Position numbers and translations under genes: made by a program. The notes under the pieces were generated by a model. The model searched no databases. It was not told the origin of the DNA and saw nothing but the letters and a program-made list of their open reading frames with translations. This document shows, piece by piece, positions 7,553 through 15,800 of a stretch of 16,666 nt of DNA. The stretch comes from Chloroflexi bacterium RBG_16_64_43 (GTDB lineage Bacteria; Chloroflexota; Anaerolineae; Anaerolineales; RBG-16-64-43), in the NCBI GenBank assembly GCA_001796965.1, contig MGOA01000165.1, forward strand, positions 4,086 through 20,751. The letters are read 5' to 3'. Numbering within the stretch: the first letter of the stretch is position 1; each line of letters begins with the position of its first letter.

Positions 7553-7559
7553 CTAGAAT
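7553..7559 (+). promoter_or_regulatory. Possible -10 element (CTAGAAT) for the sensor kinase gene
   Basis: CTAGAAT ends 96 bases before the GTG start at 7656, in the 196-base divergent gap between the VIT/vWA and kinase genes. It is the same heptamer as at 1686-1692. The region 16-18 bases upstream is ACTCCGCA-like and gives no -35 match, so this is a weak call. Confidence 0.22.
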
Positions 7560-7655
7560 CTGCAGGCAGCATAATCCGCACCTTCGGAATCGCCCGGGCT
7601 GGCGACGCACCCGAGGGGGGCCTGGCACACCTGGCCGCACGCGAGAGGTCGATCA

Positions 7656-9542
7656 GTGACCGGACTACCTGAGGTGGAGTTGTCGGCGGTCCCGCAAGAG
7701 AACAACATCCCCGCCAGCCGGCACGATGGGCTGCTGCCGGGTGACGTGGCCAGCACCAGCGCGCGGCTCATTCAAGGCCGCTGGTTGGCCGGCACCGGCG
7801 TGCTCCTCGGGGCGTTGGTCTGCGTTCGAGCCCTGGGTTTGCCGCTCCCCGAATCTCCGCTGGTGGCGCTCGGCTTCACCATTCTTCTCTACAACTTGTT
7901 GCTGGTGTGGCTCACTAGGCGGGCGTACTCGCACGAGCCGGACGTCTATTCACGTCGCACCCGGCGCCTGGTGCTTCTGCAGGTAGCGCTCGACTGGATG
8001 GCAATGGCCGTCTTCCTGCATCTGACCGGCGGCCTGACCAGCCCGGCCATTCCATTCTTCCTCATCCACATGCTGATCGGCGCCATCCTGTTCCCCGGAA
8101 CCCACCCATTGCTCACCGTGAGCATCGGTCTGGGAGCGCTCATCATGCTGGCCCTCGCCGAAGCCACCGGCCTACTGCCCAACCTTCCGGCGCTGCCATT
8201 CCTGCCCGTCGACCTCTACCGCCAGCCGCTTTTCATGCTGGCTCAAATCGGGTTCTTCGGATTGGCGGCCGCGACGACCGTCTTGCTGAGTGCCTCCATC
8301 ATGGACCGCTTGCGCGAACGCGAACGACAGGTAGCCGGCTTGTTGCAGGCGACAAAGGCCGTCTCATCGACGCTCAGCCTGCCGCAGGTGCTCGAGCACC
8401 TGGCGCGCAGTGCCGCACACGTGCTCTCCACCGGGCGTGCCTCGATCCGCCTGCTGGATGAGACAGGCGAGAGACTCCTCCTGGCGGCCTCCTACGGGCT
8501 GCGTGCAGAATACCAGCGCAAGGGTCCGGTGGAACTCTCCCGCAGCCCCATGGATCGCGAGGTGCTCTCGGGGAGGCCGGTCATCGTCAATGATGTGCTG
8601 GCCGACGACCGCTTGCAGTATCCCGACGAGATCATCCAGGAGGGTATTCTCAGTATCCTGGTGGTGCCGATCATGGGCCGTACGCGCCCGCTGGGAGTCC
8701 TGCGCGTGTACGCCGACCAGCCGCGGCGTTTCACCCAGGCCGACGGCGACTATGTCACGGCGATTGCACGCGAAGGAGCCGTGGCCATCGAGAACGCCCA
8801 GGCGCATGAGGCCTTGCAGCGTGCCGACCAGGCCCGCGCGGAGTTCGTGCGCACGGTGACCCACGAGCTGCGCTCACCGGTGGGCGGCGCGCAAAGCCTG
8901 CTGCGGGTCATGATGGGTGGGATGTCGGGCGAGATGAGCGACAAACAGAAGGACATTGTTGCACGCGTGCTCGGCCGCCTCGACCGTCTGATGGCGCTGA
9001 TCGGCGACCTGCTGGCGCTGGCAGCCACCAAGACCATGGGCTTTGAGGAGCGCACCCAGGCGGTGGAGCTCAAGGCCGTGGTTCAGTGGGCGGTCGAGCA
9101 GCACGCAGCGGCCGCCAAGGTCAAGAGGGTTGGGCTGCGCGTACGCTTGCCGCCGGAGAAGGTGGACGTGCGCGCGACCCCCGACGGGTTGGCCGGTGTT
9201 CTTGAGAACCTGATCGGCAACGCGGTCAAATACACCCCGGCCGACGGGCAGGTGGAGGTCCGCGTCGGTCTGCGGGCTACCTCGGCCGAGGTCGTGATCG
9301 CCGATACCGGTATGGGCATTCCGCGCGATGAGATGCCGCGTCTGTGGGAAGAATTCTTTCGCGCCTCCAATGCGCGCCACTCCGGGATTGTCGGCACCGG
9401 CCTGGGCCTGAGCATCGTCAAACGTTTGGTAGATTCCTTTGGCGGGATGATCAGTGTGCAAAGCGAGGAAGGGCGCGGCACCACGTTCACCGTTGTCCTT
9501 CCCCTGGAGACTGCTGCGCCGCAACCCGCGCCAGCTGCCTGA
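7656..9542 (+). CDS. Membrane sensor histidine kinase with GAF domain
   Basis: A 628-residue sensor kinase. About six membrane helices lie between residues 43 and 215, followed by a linker helix (LRERERQ), a GAF domain (about 240-385), a HisKA dimerisation domain with phospho-acceptor H403 in FVRTVTHELRSP, and a HATPase_c domain with N-box ENLIGNAVKY (517-526), G1 box DTGMGIP (550-556) and G2 box GTGLGLS (580-586). All catalytic motifs are intact. The start is GTG at 7656, with a GAGAGG purine run seven bases upstream. No response regulator gene lies next to it, so it is an orphan kinase here; the regulator at 772-1515 already has its own neighbour partner. The stimulus is not evident; the GAF could bind a small ligand. 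Confidence 0.92.
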   Translation: MTGLPEVELSAVPQENNIPASRHDGLLPGDVASTSARLIQGRWLAGTGVLLGALVCVRALGLPLPESPLVALGFTILLYNLLLVWLTRRAYSHEPDVYSRRTRRLVLLQVALDWMAMAVFLHLTGGLTSPAIPFFLIHMLIGAILFPGTHPLLTVSIGLGALIMLALAEATGLLPNLPALPFLPVDLYRQPLFMLAQIGFFGLAAATTVLLSASIMDRLRERERQVAGLLQATKAVSSTLSLPQVLEHLARSAAHVLSTGRASIRLLDETGERLLLAASYGLRAEYQRKGPVELSRSPMDREVLSGRPVIVNDVLADDRLQYPDEIIQEGILSILVVPIMGRTRPLGVLRVYADQPRRFTQADGDYVTAIAREGAVAIENAQAHEALQRADQARAEFVRTVTHELRSPVGGAQSLLRVMMGGMSGEMSDKQKDIVARVLGRLDRLMALIGDLLALAATKTMGFEERTQAVELKAVVQWAVEQHAAAAKVKRVGLRVRLPPEKVDVRATPDGLAGVLENLIGNAVKYTPADGQVEVRVGLRATSAEVVIADTGMGIPRDEMPRLWEEFFRASNARHSGIVGTGLGLSIVKRLVDSFGGMISVQSEEGRGTTFTVVLPLETAAPQPAPAA

Positions 9543-9569
9543 CCCGGACGGCCCAAGTGCAGCACGAAT

Positions 9570-9602
9570 CGCACGCGGGTCGCACTTGGCGACCCGCGTG
9601 CG
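9570..9602. terminator. Strong hairpin between convergent genes, likely bidirectional terminator
   Basis: A perfect 14-base-pair stem (CGCACGCGGGTCGC against GCGACCCGCGTGCG) with a five-base loop ACTTG. It lies 28 bases after the kinase stop on the plus strand and 34 bases beyond the last stop of the minus-strand operon, exactly where both transcripts should end. No T-tract follows on either strand, so it may work with Rho or as a 3' end stabiliser instead of as a classical intrinsic terminator. Confidence 0.6.
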
Positions 9603-9635
9603 TGCTCCGCCCTCGCCCGCGTGCGGCGGTTTCCT

Positions 9636-10481
9636 CTACAGGTAACTCTCCAAGAAGTTGCCGACCTGAGCCATCGAGAAAACCGGCCCGTCGCGGCACA
9701 CCAAGAGCTCGCCCATGTTGCATCGTCCGCACTTGCCCAGGCCGCAGTGCATGCGCGCCTCGAGCGTGACGTAACGCTGCTCGGGCGCGAACCCGAGTTC
9801 GCTGAGCAGCTTGTCGACGTGATAGATCATGATCGGCGGCCCGCAGGTGATGGCGACGGTGTTGGCGGCCGAGGGCGCCACCTGCCGCACGAGATCCGTC
9901 ATCAGGCCCACGTGATGATCCCACGCGGCATCCGCCTCATCCACAGTCAGGTGCAGCTCGGTGTGCGGCGCGGCGCGCCAGCTTTCGTATTCGTCGCGGA
10001 AGATGAGCAGCGAGGGATGGCGCGCTGCCCACAGGATGGTCAATTGACCATAATCCTGACGATGGTCAAGTACGCTGTGAATCACAGGGCGCAGCGGCGC
10101 GCCGCCGATACCGCCGCCGAGCACGAGCAGGTTCTTGTGCTGGAAGGCCTCCATGGGGAAGGTGTTGCCCAGCGGTCCGCGCACTCCCAGCGCATCGCCC
10201 TCGGCCAGTTCGTGCAGGCCGGTGGTCACGGAGCCCAGACGCTGCACGGCGAATTCGAGTACCTCGCCTCGTTCGGTGGTGGAGGCCAGCCCGAAGGGCG
10301 CCTCGCCGATGCCGAACGCGGATAGGAAGGCGAACTGGCCCGGCGCGTAGGCCGGAAAAGGGGGCTGTGTTCCATTGAGCAGCTTCACCCCGAGCAATTT
10401 GATCTCGCGACCCATGTCGCGGCTGGAAACCAATCGCCCCAGGAGCGGATACATCGGATCGGCGCCGTCGGCTGTGCTCAT
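9636..10481 (-). CDS. FAD/NAD(P)-binding [2Fe-2S] oxidoreductase subunit (FlxA-like)
   Basis: A 281-residue protein of the ferredoxin-NADP+ reductase-like family that includes FlxA, anaerobic sulfite reductase subunit B and sulfhydrogenase gamma. An FAD-binding barrel covers about 10-110 (GQFAFLSAF, GLASTTE, RGPLGNTF). A nucleotide-binding domain starts at LGGGIGGAPLRP (121-132) and includes ITCGPPIMI (211-219). A C-terminal [2Fe-2S] site has C246, C251, C254 and C262 in MHCGLGKCGRCNMGELLVC. It would oxidise NAD(P)H and pass electrons to the Fe-S partners encoded just upstream. The ATG at 10481 forms an ATGA overlap with the preceding stop and has AGGAGG eight bases upstream; a longer frame to 10610 is rejected. 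It is the last gene of the operon. NADH versus NADPH preference cannot be read from the sequence. Confidence 0.88.
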   Translation of the reverse strand: MSTADGADPMYPLLGRLVSSRDMGREIKLLGVKLLNGTQPPFPAYAPGQFAFLSAFGIGEAPFGLASTTERGEVLEFAVQRLGSVTTGLHELAEGDALGVRGPLGNTFPMEAFQHKNLLVLGGGIGGAPLRPVIHSVLDHRQDYGQLTILWAARHPSLLIFRDEYESWRAAPHTELHLTVDEADAAWDHHVGLMTDLVRQVAPSAANTVAITCGPPIMIYHVDKLLSELGFAPEQRYVTLEARMHCGLGKCGRCNMGELLVCRDGPVFSMAQVGNFLESYL

Positions 10482-11476
10482 TGGGCAGCCTCCTGAAGCG
10501 CGCCGCCGATCTCGAGCAGATCGAGGTTCACCGGGCATGCGTCGAGGCAGCGACCGCAACCGGTGCAGGCGGCAGGGCCATACTGATGCGGGTAGTAGAC
10601 GAACTTGCACAGCAGCCGGTTGCGCAGGCGGCTGCCCGCGGCCGCGCGTGGGTTGTGCCCGCCGGCCGTGAGCCGGTAGCCTTCGCGCGTGCAGCTATCC
10701 CAGGCGCGCAACCGCTCGAAGTGTGCCTCGCCCGGCGGGGAGGGCAGCGCCTCATCACGCACATCGTAACAGCGGCAGGTGGGGCAGACGTACGCGCACA
10801 GGCGGCAGCTCAGGCAGCGCTCGCCGTGCTTCGCCCAACGCGCGTCACCGAAACTCTCCTTCCAAGCCTCCGCCGTTGGCAGGCCGCCCACCTCTCGCCG
10901 CGAGGCGGGCTCCACCTCCCCCGGTTCTTCGACGATCGGCAGGCCAGCGAGAAGCGCCTCGCCGCGCGGGGTCAGCGCCTGCACCGCCAAGGTAGGCCCG
11001 CGATCGGTAAACATCACGTCCATGTCGCGCGGGTCATCCGGTGCCAGGCCCATGATGGTGCAGAAGCACGAGGCGCCCATGCTGCGACAGGCCAGACCCA
11101 GGAGCAGCGTGTTCTCGCGGCGGCTCGCATACTGCGAGTCAATCGGCGGGGTTTCGAGGAAGGCCGCGTCCATCACGCGGATGCCGCGTGCATCGCACGG
11201 ACGCAGGCCAAAGATCGCTTGCGGTGCGGCAGAGGGGCTGACCTCTAGGCGGATGTCCGGCCCGCGCTTCTCCACCTTGAGCAGGCGCTCGCTGGGGGGA
11301 AAGAGGAATTCCTTGGCCGAGAGCGCCGGGCGGTCTGCCTCCCAGGCAATCTCCTGGGCACGCTGTACCGGGCGATAGAACACGCCCTGCGCCTCAAGGT
11401 GCGGGGCGATGAGCGACTGCTGCGCCGCCAGCCCATCCAGCCAGAGGTTGAGGTTCTCTCGCGAGAGAGTCTTCAT
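10478..11476 (-). CDS. 4Fe-4S dicluster electron-transfer protein (FlxC/AsrA-like)
   Basis: A 332-residue iron-sulfur protein related, as I recognise it, to anaerobic sulfite reductase subunit A, sulfhydrogenase beta and the FlxB/FlxC proteins. The N-terminal about 200 residues contain family-like motifs GLRPCDARGI (90-99) and CFCTIMG (137-143). Two ferredoxin-type sites follow: C221, C224, C227, C231 (CLSCRLCAYVCP), extended by CRC, and C304, C307, C310, C314 (CTGCGRCLDACP). It probably wires electrons between the flavin subunit encoded immediately downstream and the rest of the complex. ATG at 11476 overlaps the upstream stop as ATGA and has GGAGGAG in front. Which of the two dicluster proteins corresponds to FlxB and which to FlxC is not settled. 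Confidence 0.85.
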   Translation of the reverse strand: MKTLSRENLNLWLDGLAAQQSLIAPHLEAQGVFYRPVQRAQEIAWEADRPALSAKEFLFPPSERLLKVEKRGPDIRLEVSPSAAPQAIFGLRPCDARGIRVMDAAFLETPPIDSQYASRRENTLLLGLACRSMGASCFCTIMGLAPDDPRDMDVMFTDRGPTLAVQALTPRGEALLAGLPIVEEPGEVEPASRREVGGLPTAEAWKESFGDARWAKHGERCLSCRLCAYVCPTCRCYDVRDEALPSPPGEAHFERLRAWDSCTREGYRLTAGGHNPRAAAGSRLRNRLLCKFVYYPHQYGPAACTGCGRCLDACPVNLDLLEIGGALQEAAQ

Positions 11477-12366
11477 GGGGCACTCTCCTCCGCACTGAGC
11501 ATGCCCGTCACGGGTGAGAGCACCGCTTGCATGCCCGCCCGATGGCCGTACAGGCTCTCGACAGTCTCTGCCAAGTGGCGGTTGAGCAACCCAATCGGAA
11601 TGCCCATCGGGCACACCCGTTCACACTCGTTACAGCCGACGCATCGGCCGGCGAGATGCAGCGCGCGCCCCAGGTGGAAGGCACGCTTTTCGGAGGGCGC
11701 GATGCGCATGCCCACCCACAGTGCATCCTCTTGTTCGAAAAGACAGGTCGGGCAATTGCACATCGGGCAGGTCTGGCGGCAGGCATAGCAGCGGATGCAG
11801 CGATCGAATTGGTTGAGCCAGAAGGCGGCCCGCTCGGCCGGCGGCAGGCCGCGCACGTGCGCCAGCGCCTCGTCCGGGAGCGCCTCCGGCAGGGCGCTGG
11901 GCGGCTCCCCGAGCAGCACATCGTGGACCACCGGTACACGCTCGCGGCAGCGCAGACAGCGTTCCTGCAGCGTCGCCTCCGGCGCGCTGGCCGGGGCGCC
12001 TTGGCGAATCCCTTCGCAGGCCATGCCGATCGCAAAGACCTGCTCGCGTGAGAACTGATGCTCCGCGAGCAGCACATTGATCGCGCGGCTGTCGCACGGT
12101 TTGACGACGATGGCGACACGCGCCGGCGGGGTCGCGGGTTCACGCGAGGCGTGGCCGTTATCCCGGTTCAAGGCACGCTGCAGGTAGACCGTCAGGTTAT
12201 GCGTGCAGTCCGCGCTCCACACCAGGCGTTCGGCCTCCTCCGGCCGGTCGATAATCGCCGGGCGAACGCGGCCGCGCGGGCTGGCCTCGAAGCCGATCAC
12301 CCGTTGCACTTGGCCGGAGATTAGCAGATCGCGCGCCGTGGATTGCATGGTTTCGCTTATGGACAT
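11473..12366 (-). CDS. 4Fe-4S dicluster protein with extra cysteine motifs (FlxB-like)
   Basis: A 297-residue cytoplasmic iron-sulfur protein. The N-terminal half has a KPCDSRAI motif (89-96), ACEG (116-119) and RCLRCRERVP (136-145), a pattern I associate with FrhB/FlxB-like proteins. The C-terminal half holds two [4Fe-4S] sites: C190, C193, C196, C200, continuing as PMCNCPTC so that three more cysteines follow at once, and C242, C245, C248, C252 (CVGCNECERVCP). The ATG at 12366 lies inside the 3' end of the upstream gene (10-base overlap) and has GGAGG seven bases before it. In this operon it would be an electron wire between MvhD/FlxD and FlxA-like subunits. The exact role is inferred from context. 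Confidence 0.82.
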   Translation of the reverse strand: MSISETMQSTARDLLISGQVQRVIGFEASPRGRVRPAIIDRPEEAERLVWSADCTHNLTVYLQRALNRDNGHASREPATPPARVAIVVKPCDSRAINVLLAEHQFSREQVFAIGMACEGIRQGAPASAPEATLQERCLRCRERVPVVHDVLLGEPPSALPEALPDEALAHVRGLPPAERAAFWLNQFDRCIRCYACRQTCPMCNCPTCLFEQEDALWVGMRIAPSEKRAFHLGRALHLAGRCVGCNECERVCPMGIPIGLLNRHLAETVESLYGHRAGMQAVLSPVTGMLSAEESAP

Positions 12367-12845
12367 GGCGCGCCTCCGCTCAGCCCCGACACCAACGGCA
12401 GCGGCACGCCGATCGCCGCACCGGTCCTGGGGGCGGCGCCGCTGATGCGCCAGGTGTTTGGTCCGAGAGGGCGCAGCGCATCGACAAACTCGCTCACGAT
12501 CCGCGCGTAGCGATCGCCCTCCGAGGCCGATACCCAGTCCAAACGCAGCCGCTCGGGCTGCATCCCGGCAAACTCCAGGATGGAGAGCAGCAGCGGGATG
12601 CGCTTGGCCGCACGATGGTTGCCGCTGTCGTAGTGGCATTCACCGATGTGGCAGCCGAGCACCAGCACGCCGTCGGCCCCTTGGTCGAAGGCGCGCAGGA
12701 TGAGTTCCGGCGCCACGCGCCCGGAGCATGGCACGCGCACGGCGCGCAGGTTCCAGGGGGTCTTCAGCCGCGAGGTGCCGGCCGAGTCGGCGCCAGTGTA
12801 ACTGCACCAGGTACACAGGAATCCGATCACCTTGGGTTCATACAT
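12357..12845 (-). CDS. mvhD: MvhD/FlxD-type iron-sulfur electron-transfer subunit
   Basis: A 162-residue member of the F420-non-reducing hydrogenase iron-sulfur subunit D (MvhD) family, also called FlxD in bacteria. The five expected cysteines are present: C11 and C14 in FLCTWCSY, C40 in RVPCSGRV, and C65 and C70 in GCHIGECHY. In methanogens the homologue passes electrons from hydrogenase to HdrA by way of a [2Fe-2S] cluster; here no hydrogenase gene is near and the donor is more likely the FlxA-like NAD(P)H module. ATG at 12845 overlaps the end of hdrA by eight bases and has GAGGTG five bases upstream. The C-terminal about 25 residues are a Pro/Gly-rich tail beyond the conserved core. All positions are Cys, none Sec. 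Confidence 0.9.
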   Translation of the reverse strand: MYEPKVIGFLCTWCSYTGADSAGTSRLKTPWNLRAVRVPCSGRVAPELILRAFDQGADGVLVLGCHIGECHYDSGNHRAAKRIPLLLSILEFAGMQPERLRLDWVSASEGDRYARIVSEFVDALRPLGPNTWRISGAAPRTGAAIGVPLPLVSGLSGGAPCP

Positions 12846-15800
12846 GGCCCACCTCTTCGGCGGCATCGATCCACGCCAAGGCGCCGTCGAGTTCGGCAAT
12901 CAACTCACGGTCGTCGAAATGGATGAGGCTCATGGCCTTGTTGGGGCACGCCCCGGCGCACGTGCCGCAGCCCTTGCACAAGTAGGCATTGACCGCAGCC
13001 TTGCCGCGCGCGAGTTCAATGGCTCCATACGGGCAGGCGGCCGCACACTGGCCGCAGCCCAGGCAGCGCGCCGCCTCCACCTCGGCGATGGAGGGATCCA
13101 GGCTGATGGTGTGCTGGTCGATGAGCGCCAGCGCGCCGGCGGCTGCGCCAGCGGCCTGCGCCACCGTGTCGGGGATGTCTTTGGGGCTCTGGCACGCTCC
13201 GGCCAGGAAGATGCCCTGGGAGGAGGTCTCCACCGGGGCGAGCTTCGGATGGCGCTCGAGGAAGAACCCATCCCGGCTGCGCGAGAGACCGAAAAGCTTC
13301 GCCATGCGTGCCGTATCGCCCTGCGGTTCCATGCCGGTGGCCAGGATCACCAGGTCCACGTCCACCTGGTCGGGCTCGTTGTGGAAACTCTCTTCCCACT
13401 GCACGCGCAGGTGACCATCGACCTCGGTCACCTCGCGCACGTGGCCGTGGAAGAAATGAACTCCGTTCGAGCGCGTGCGGTTGTAGAACTCCTCGTAGCC
13501 CTTGCCGAAGGAGCGCATGTCGCGGTAGATCTCGAACACCTCCGCCTGCAGGTACTCGTGGGCCAGTTGGGCGATCTTGAGTGAGTACATGCAACAGGCG
13601 CGCGAGCAATACTCGTGGTAGCGGTCGTCACGGCTGCCCACGCAGTGCACGATGGCCACCCGCTTGGGTGGCTGGCCATTGGCGAGCAGCACCTTGCCCA
13701 GCGTCGGGCCGCCGGTGTTGATCAGCCGCTCGAACTCCATGGCGCTCAGCACATTGGGCAGGCGCCCGTATCCCAACTCGGGGGCAACCCGCGGGTCGAA
13801 ATCGCGGAAGCCGGTGGCCAGCACCAACGTGCCCACCTTGAGATCCAAGATCTCGGCCTGCATGTCGTGGTTGATCGCCCCGCGCTCGCAGGCCGAGACG
13901 CACTCCAGGCACTCGGAGCATATTCCGCAGCGCAGGCAGCGCTCGGCCTCGGCCACGGCCTCGGCCTCGGTCAGCGTGAGATCCACTTCGCGGAAGTTGA
14001 GCCTGCGCGCTTCCACGCCGATGCTGTGGATGACCGCGCGCGGACGGCGGGCGGCTTCGCCCAGCTCCACTTTGTGCTCGATCTCCTCGCGGCGCAGTTC
14101 CACCACCGGCGGCCGGTGCGGTTCGGGCACGCCCTGCTCGCCGCGCAGGTAACGGTCGATGCAGCGCGCGGCGTGGTGGCCCTCGCCGATGGCGTCGACC
14201 ACAAAGAAGGTCTGCCCGCGGCGCACATCGCCGGCGCAGAACACCCCGGGGGTGGTGGTCATCATCTCGCTGTTGGTCTGGATACCCACCGGATAACAGG
14301 TGTTGATGCTGCCGTCGCCCGGCAGGAAGGAGAAATCCGGCCCCTGGCCGATGGCCCAGATCACCAGATCGCCGGGCACAACGTGCTCGGTCTCGGGGAT
14401 CTCGCTGATATCGGGCCGCCCGCGCTTGAACCCGCGGAAAACCACCTCCGCGCAGCGCAGCCCGGTGATGCGGCTGCCCTTGACCACCACTTCCTTGAAG
14501 GTCCGACCGGGCAGCACGCGAATGCCCTCCTGCTCGGCCACCTCCACTTCCCAGGCGAAGCCGGGCATCTCGCCGCGCGGCTCGAGGCACACCATGCTCA
14601 CCTGACGTGCCCCCAGGCGCACCACCGTACGTGCCGTATCGAGGGCCACGTTGCCGCCGCCCATCACGATTACGCTGCGCTCGCGCAGGTCGATTGCCTC
14701 ACCCTGTGCCACACGCCGCAGCAGGTTCAGGCTGAGCCAGTTGTCGGGATGGTTGGAGTTGCGGATGGGAATCTTCTTGGCCTGGTGGGCCCCGGTGGCG
14801 ATGAGCACCGCGTGGTAGCCCTGGTCGAGCAGCGCCGGGATGTCGTCAACCCACGTGTTCAGGCGCAACTGCACGCCCTCATCCAGGATCTGCTGGATCT
14901 CCCATTCGATGAGCTCCAGCGGCATGCGGTGGGAGGGGATGCCCACCCGCATCATGCCGCCGGCCACCGGCAACGAATCGAATACCGTGGTCTGGTGGCC
15001 GAGGCGCACCAAGTCGAGGGCCGTGGTCAGCCCAGCAGGCCCGGCGCCGATGATCGCGATTTTCTTGCCGCTCGCCGTCGGGTGCACGGCGAAGGGCGTG
15101 CCGGTGAGCGACTTAGCCCGCTGCGCGGGGAGCTGGTCGCGATGGTCGAAGGCCCAATCCGCGACGAAGCGCTTGAGGGCCATGATATTGACCGGTTGGT
15201 CGTAGCTGCCCCGGCTGCAGGCATCTTCGCAGCGATGGTTGCACACGCGCCCGCACACCGAGGGGAAGGGATGCTCGCGGCGGATGGCCCAATAGGCATC
15301 GGCGAACCGCCCCTGGCGAACCAGGGCGATGTAGCCCTGGGCGCGCTGGTCGGTCGGGCAGGCATTGCGGCAAGGCGCGATGCCGCGCTTCTCAATCGTG
15401 AAGGCGCCAGGCACAGCCTGCGGCGAGTGGCGATACACCGCCCGGCGTGTGCTCAGCCCCAGGTCGAAGGCATTGGTCACCTCGATCGGGCAGACGCTGG
15501 CGCAATTGCCGCAGCCGGTGCACTTGCTCTCGTCGATGTAGCGCGGCTTGCGCCGCACACGCACTTCGAAGTTGCCCACAAAGCCTGAAACCGATTCAAT
15601 CTCGCTGTAGCTCAGCAGCTTGATGTTCTTTTGGCGTCCAACGGACACCATTTTGGGTGTGAGTATTCAAGCCGCACAGTCGAGGGTGGGGAAGGTCTTG
15701 TAGAGCTGCGCCATGTGTCCGCCGATCGACGGCTCGCGCTCCACCAGATAGACCTGCTTGCCGGCCTCCGCCAGGCGCAGCGCGGCCTCGATGCCGGCGA

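Noticed and set aside
6638..7672. Plus-strand open frame opposite the VIT/vWA gene
   Set aside because: It overlaps the signal peptide and VIT domain on the other strand, shows no motifs, and its composition is typical of antisense reading in high-GC DNA.
13615..15588. Long plus-strand open frame opposite hdrA (about 657 codons)
   Set aside because: It is the mirror of a GC-rich coding gene. Its translation is Ala/His/Leu-rich, has no family resemblance and no ribosome binding site, while the minus strand carries clear HdrA and GltD motifs.
15651..15667. Two separate genes or a pseudogene break in hdrA
   Set aside because: The frame is unchanged across the stop, the conserved motif is complete apart from the UGA at the Cys position, and a SECIS-like hairpin follows. 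There is no ribosome binding site before the ATG at 15651 and no frameshift or deletion.
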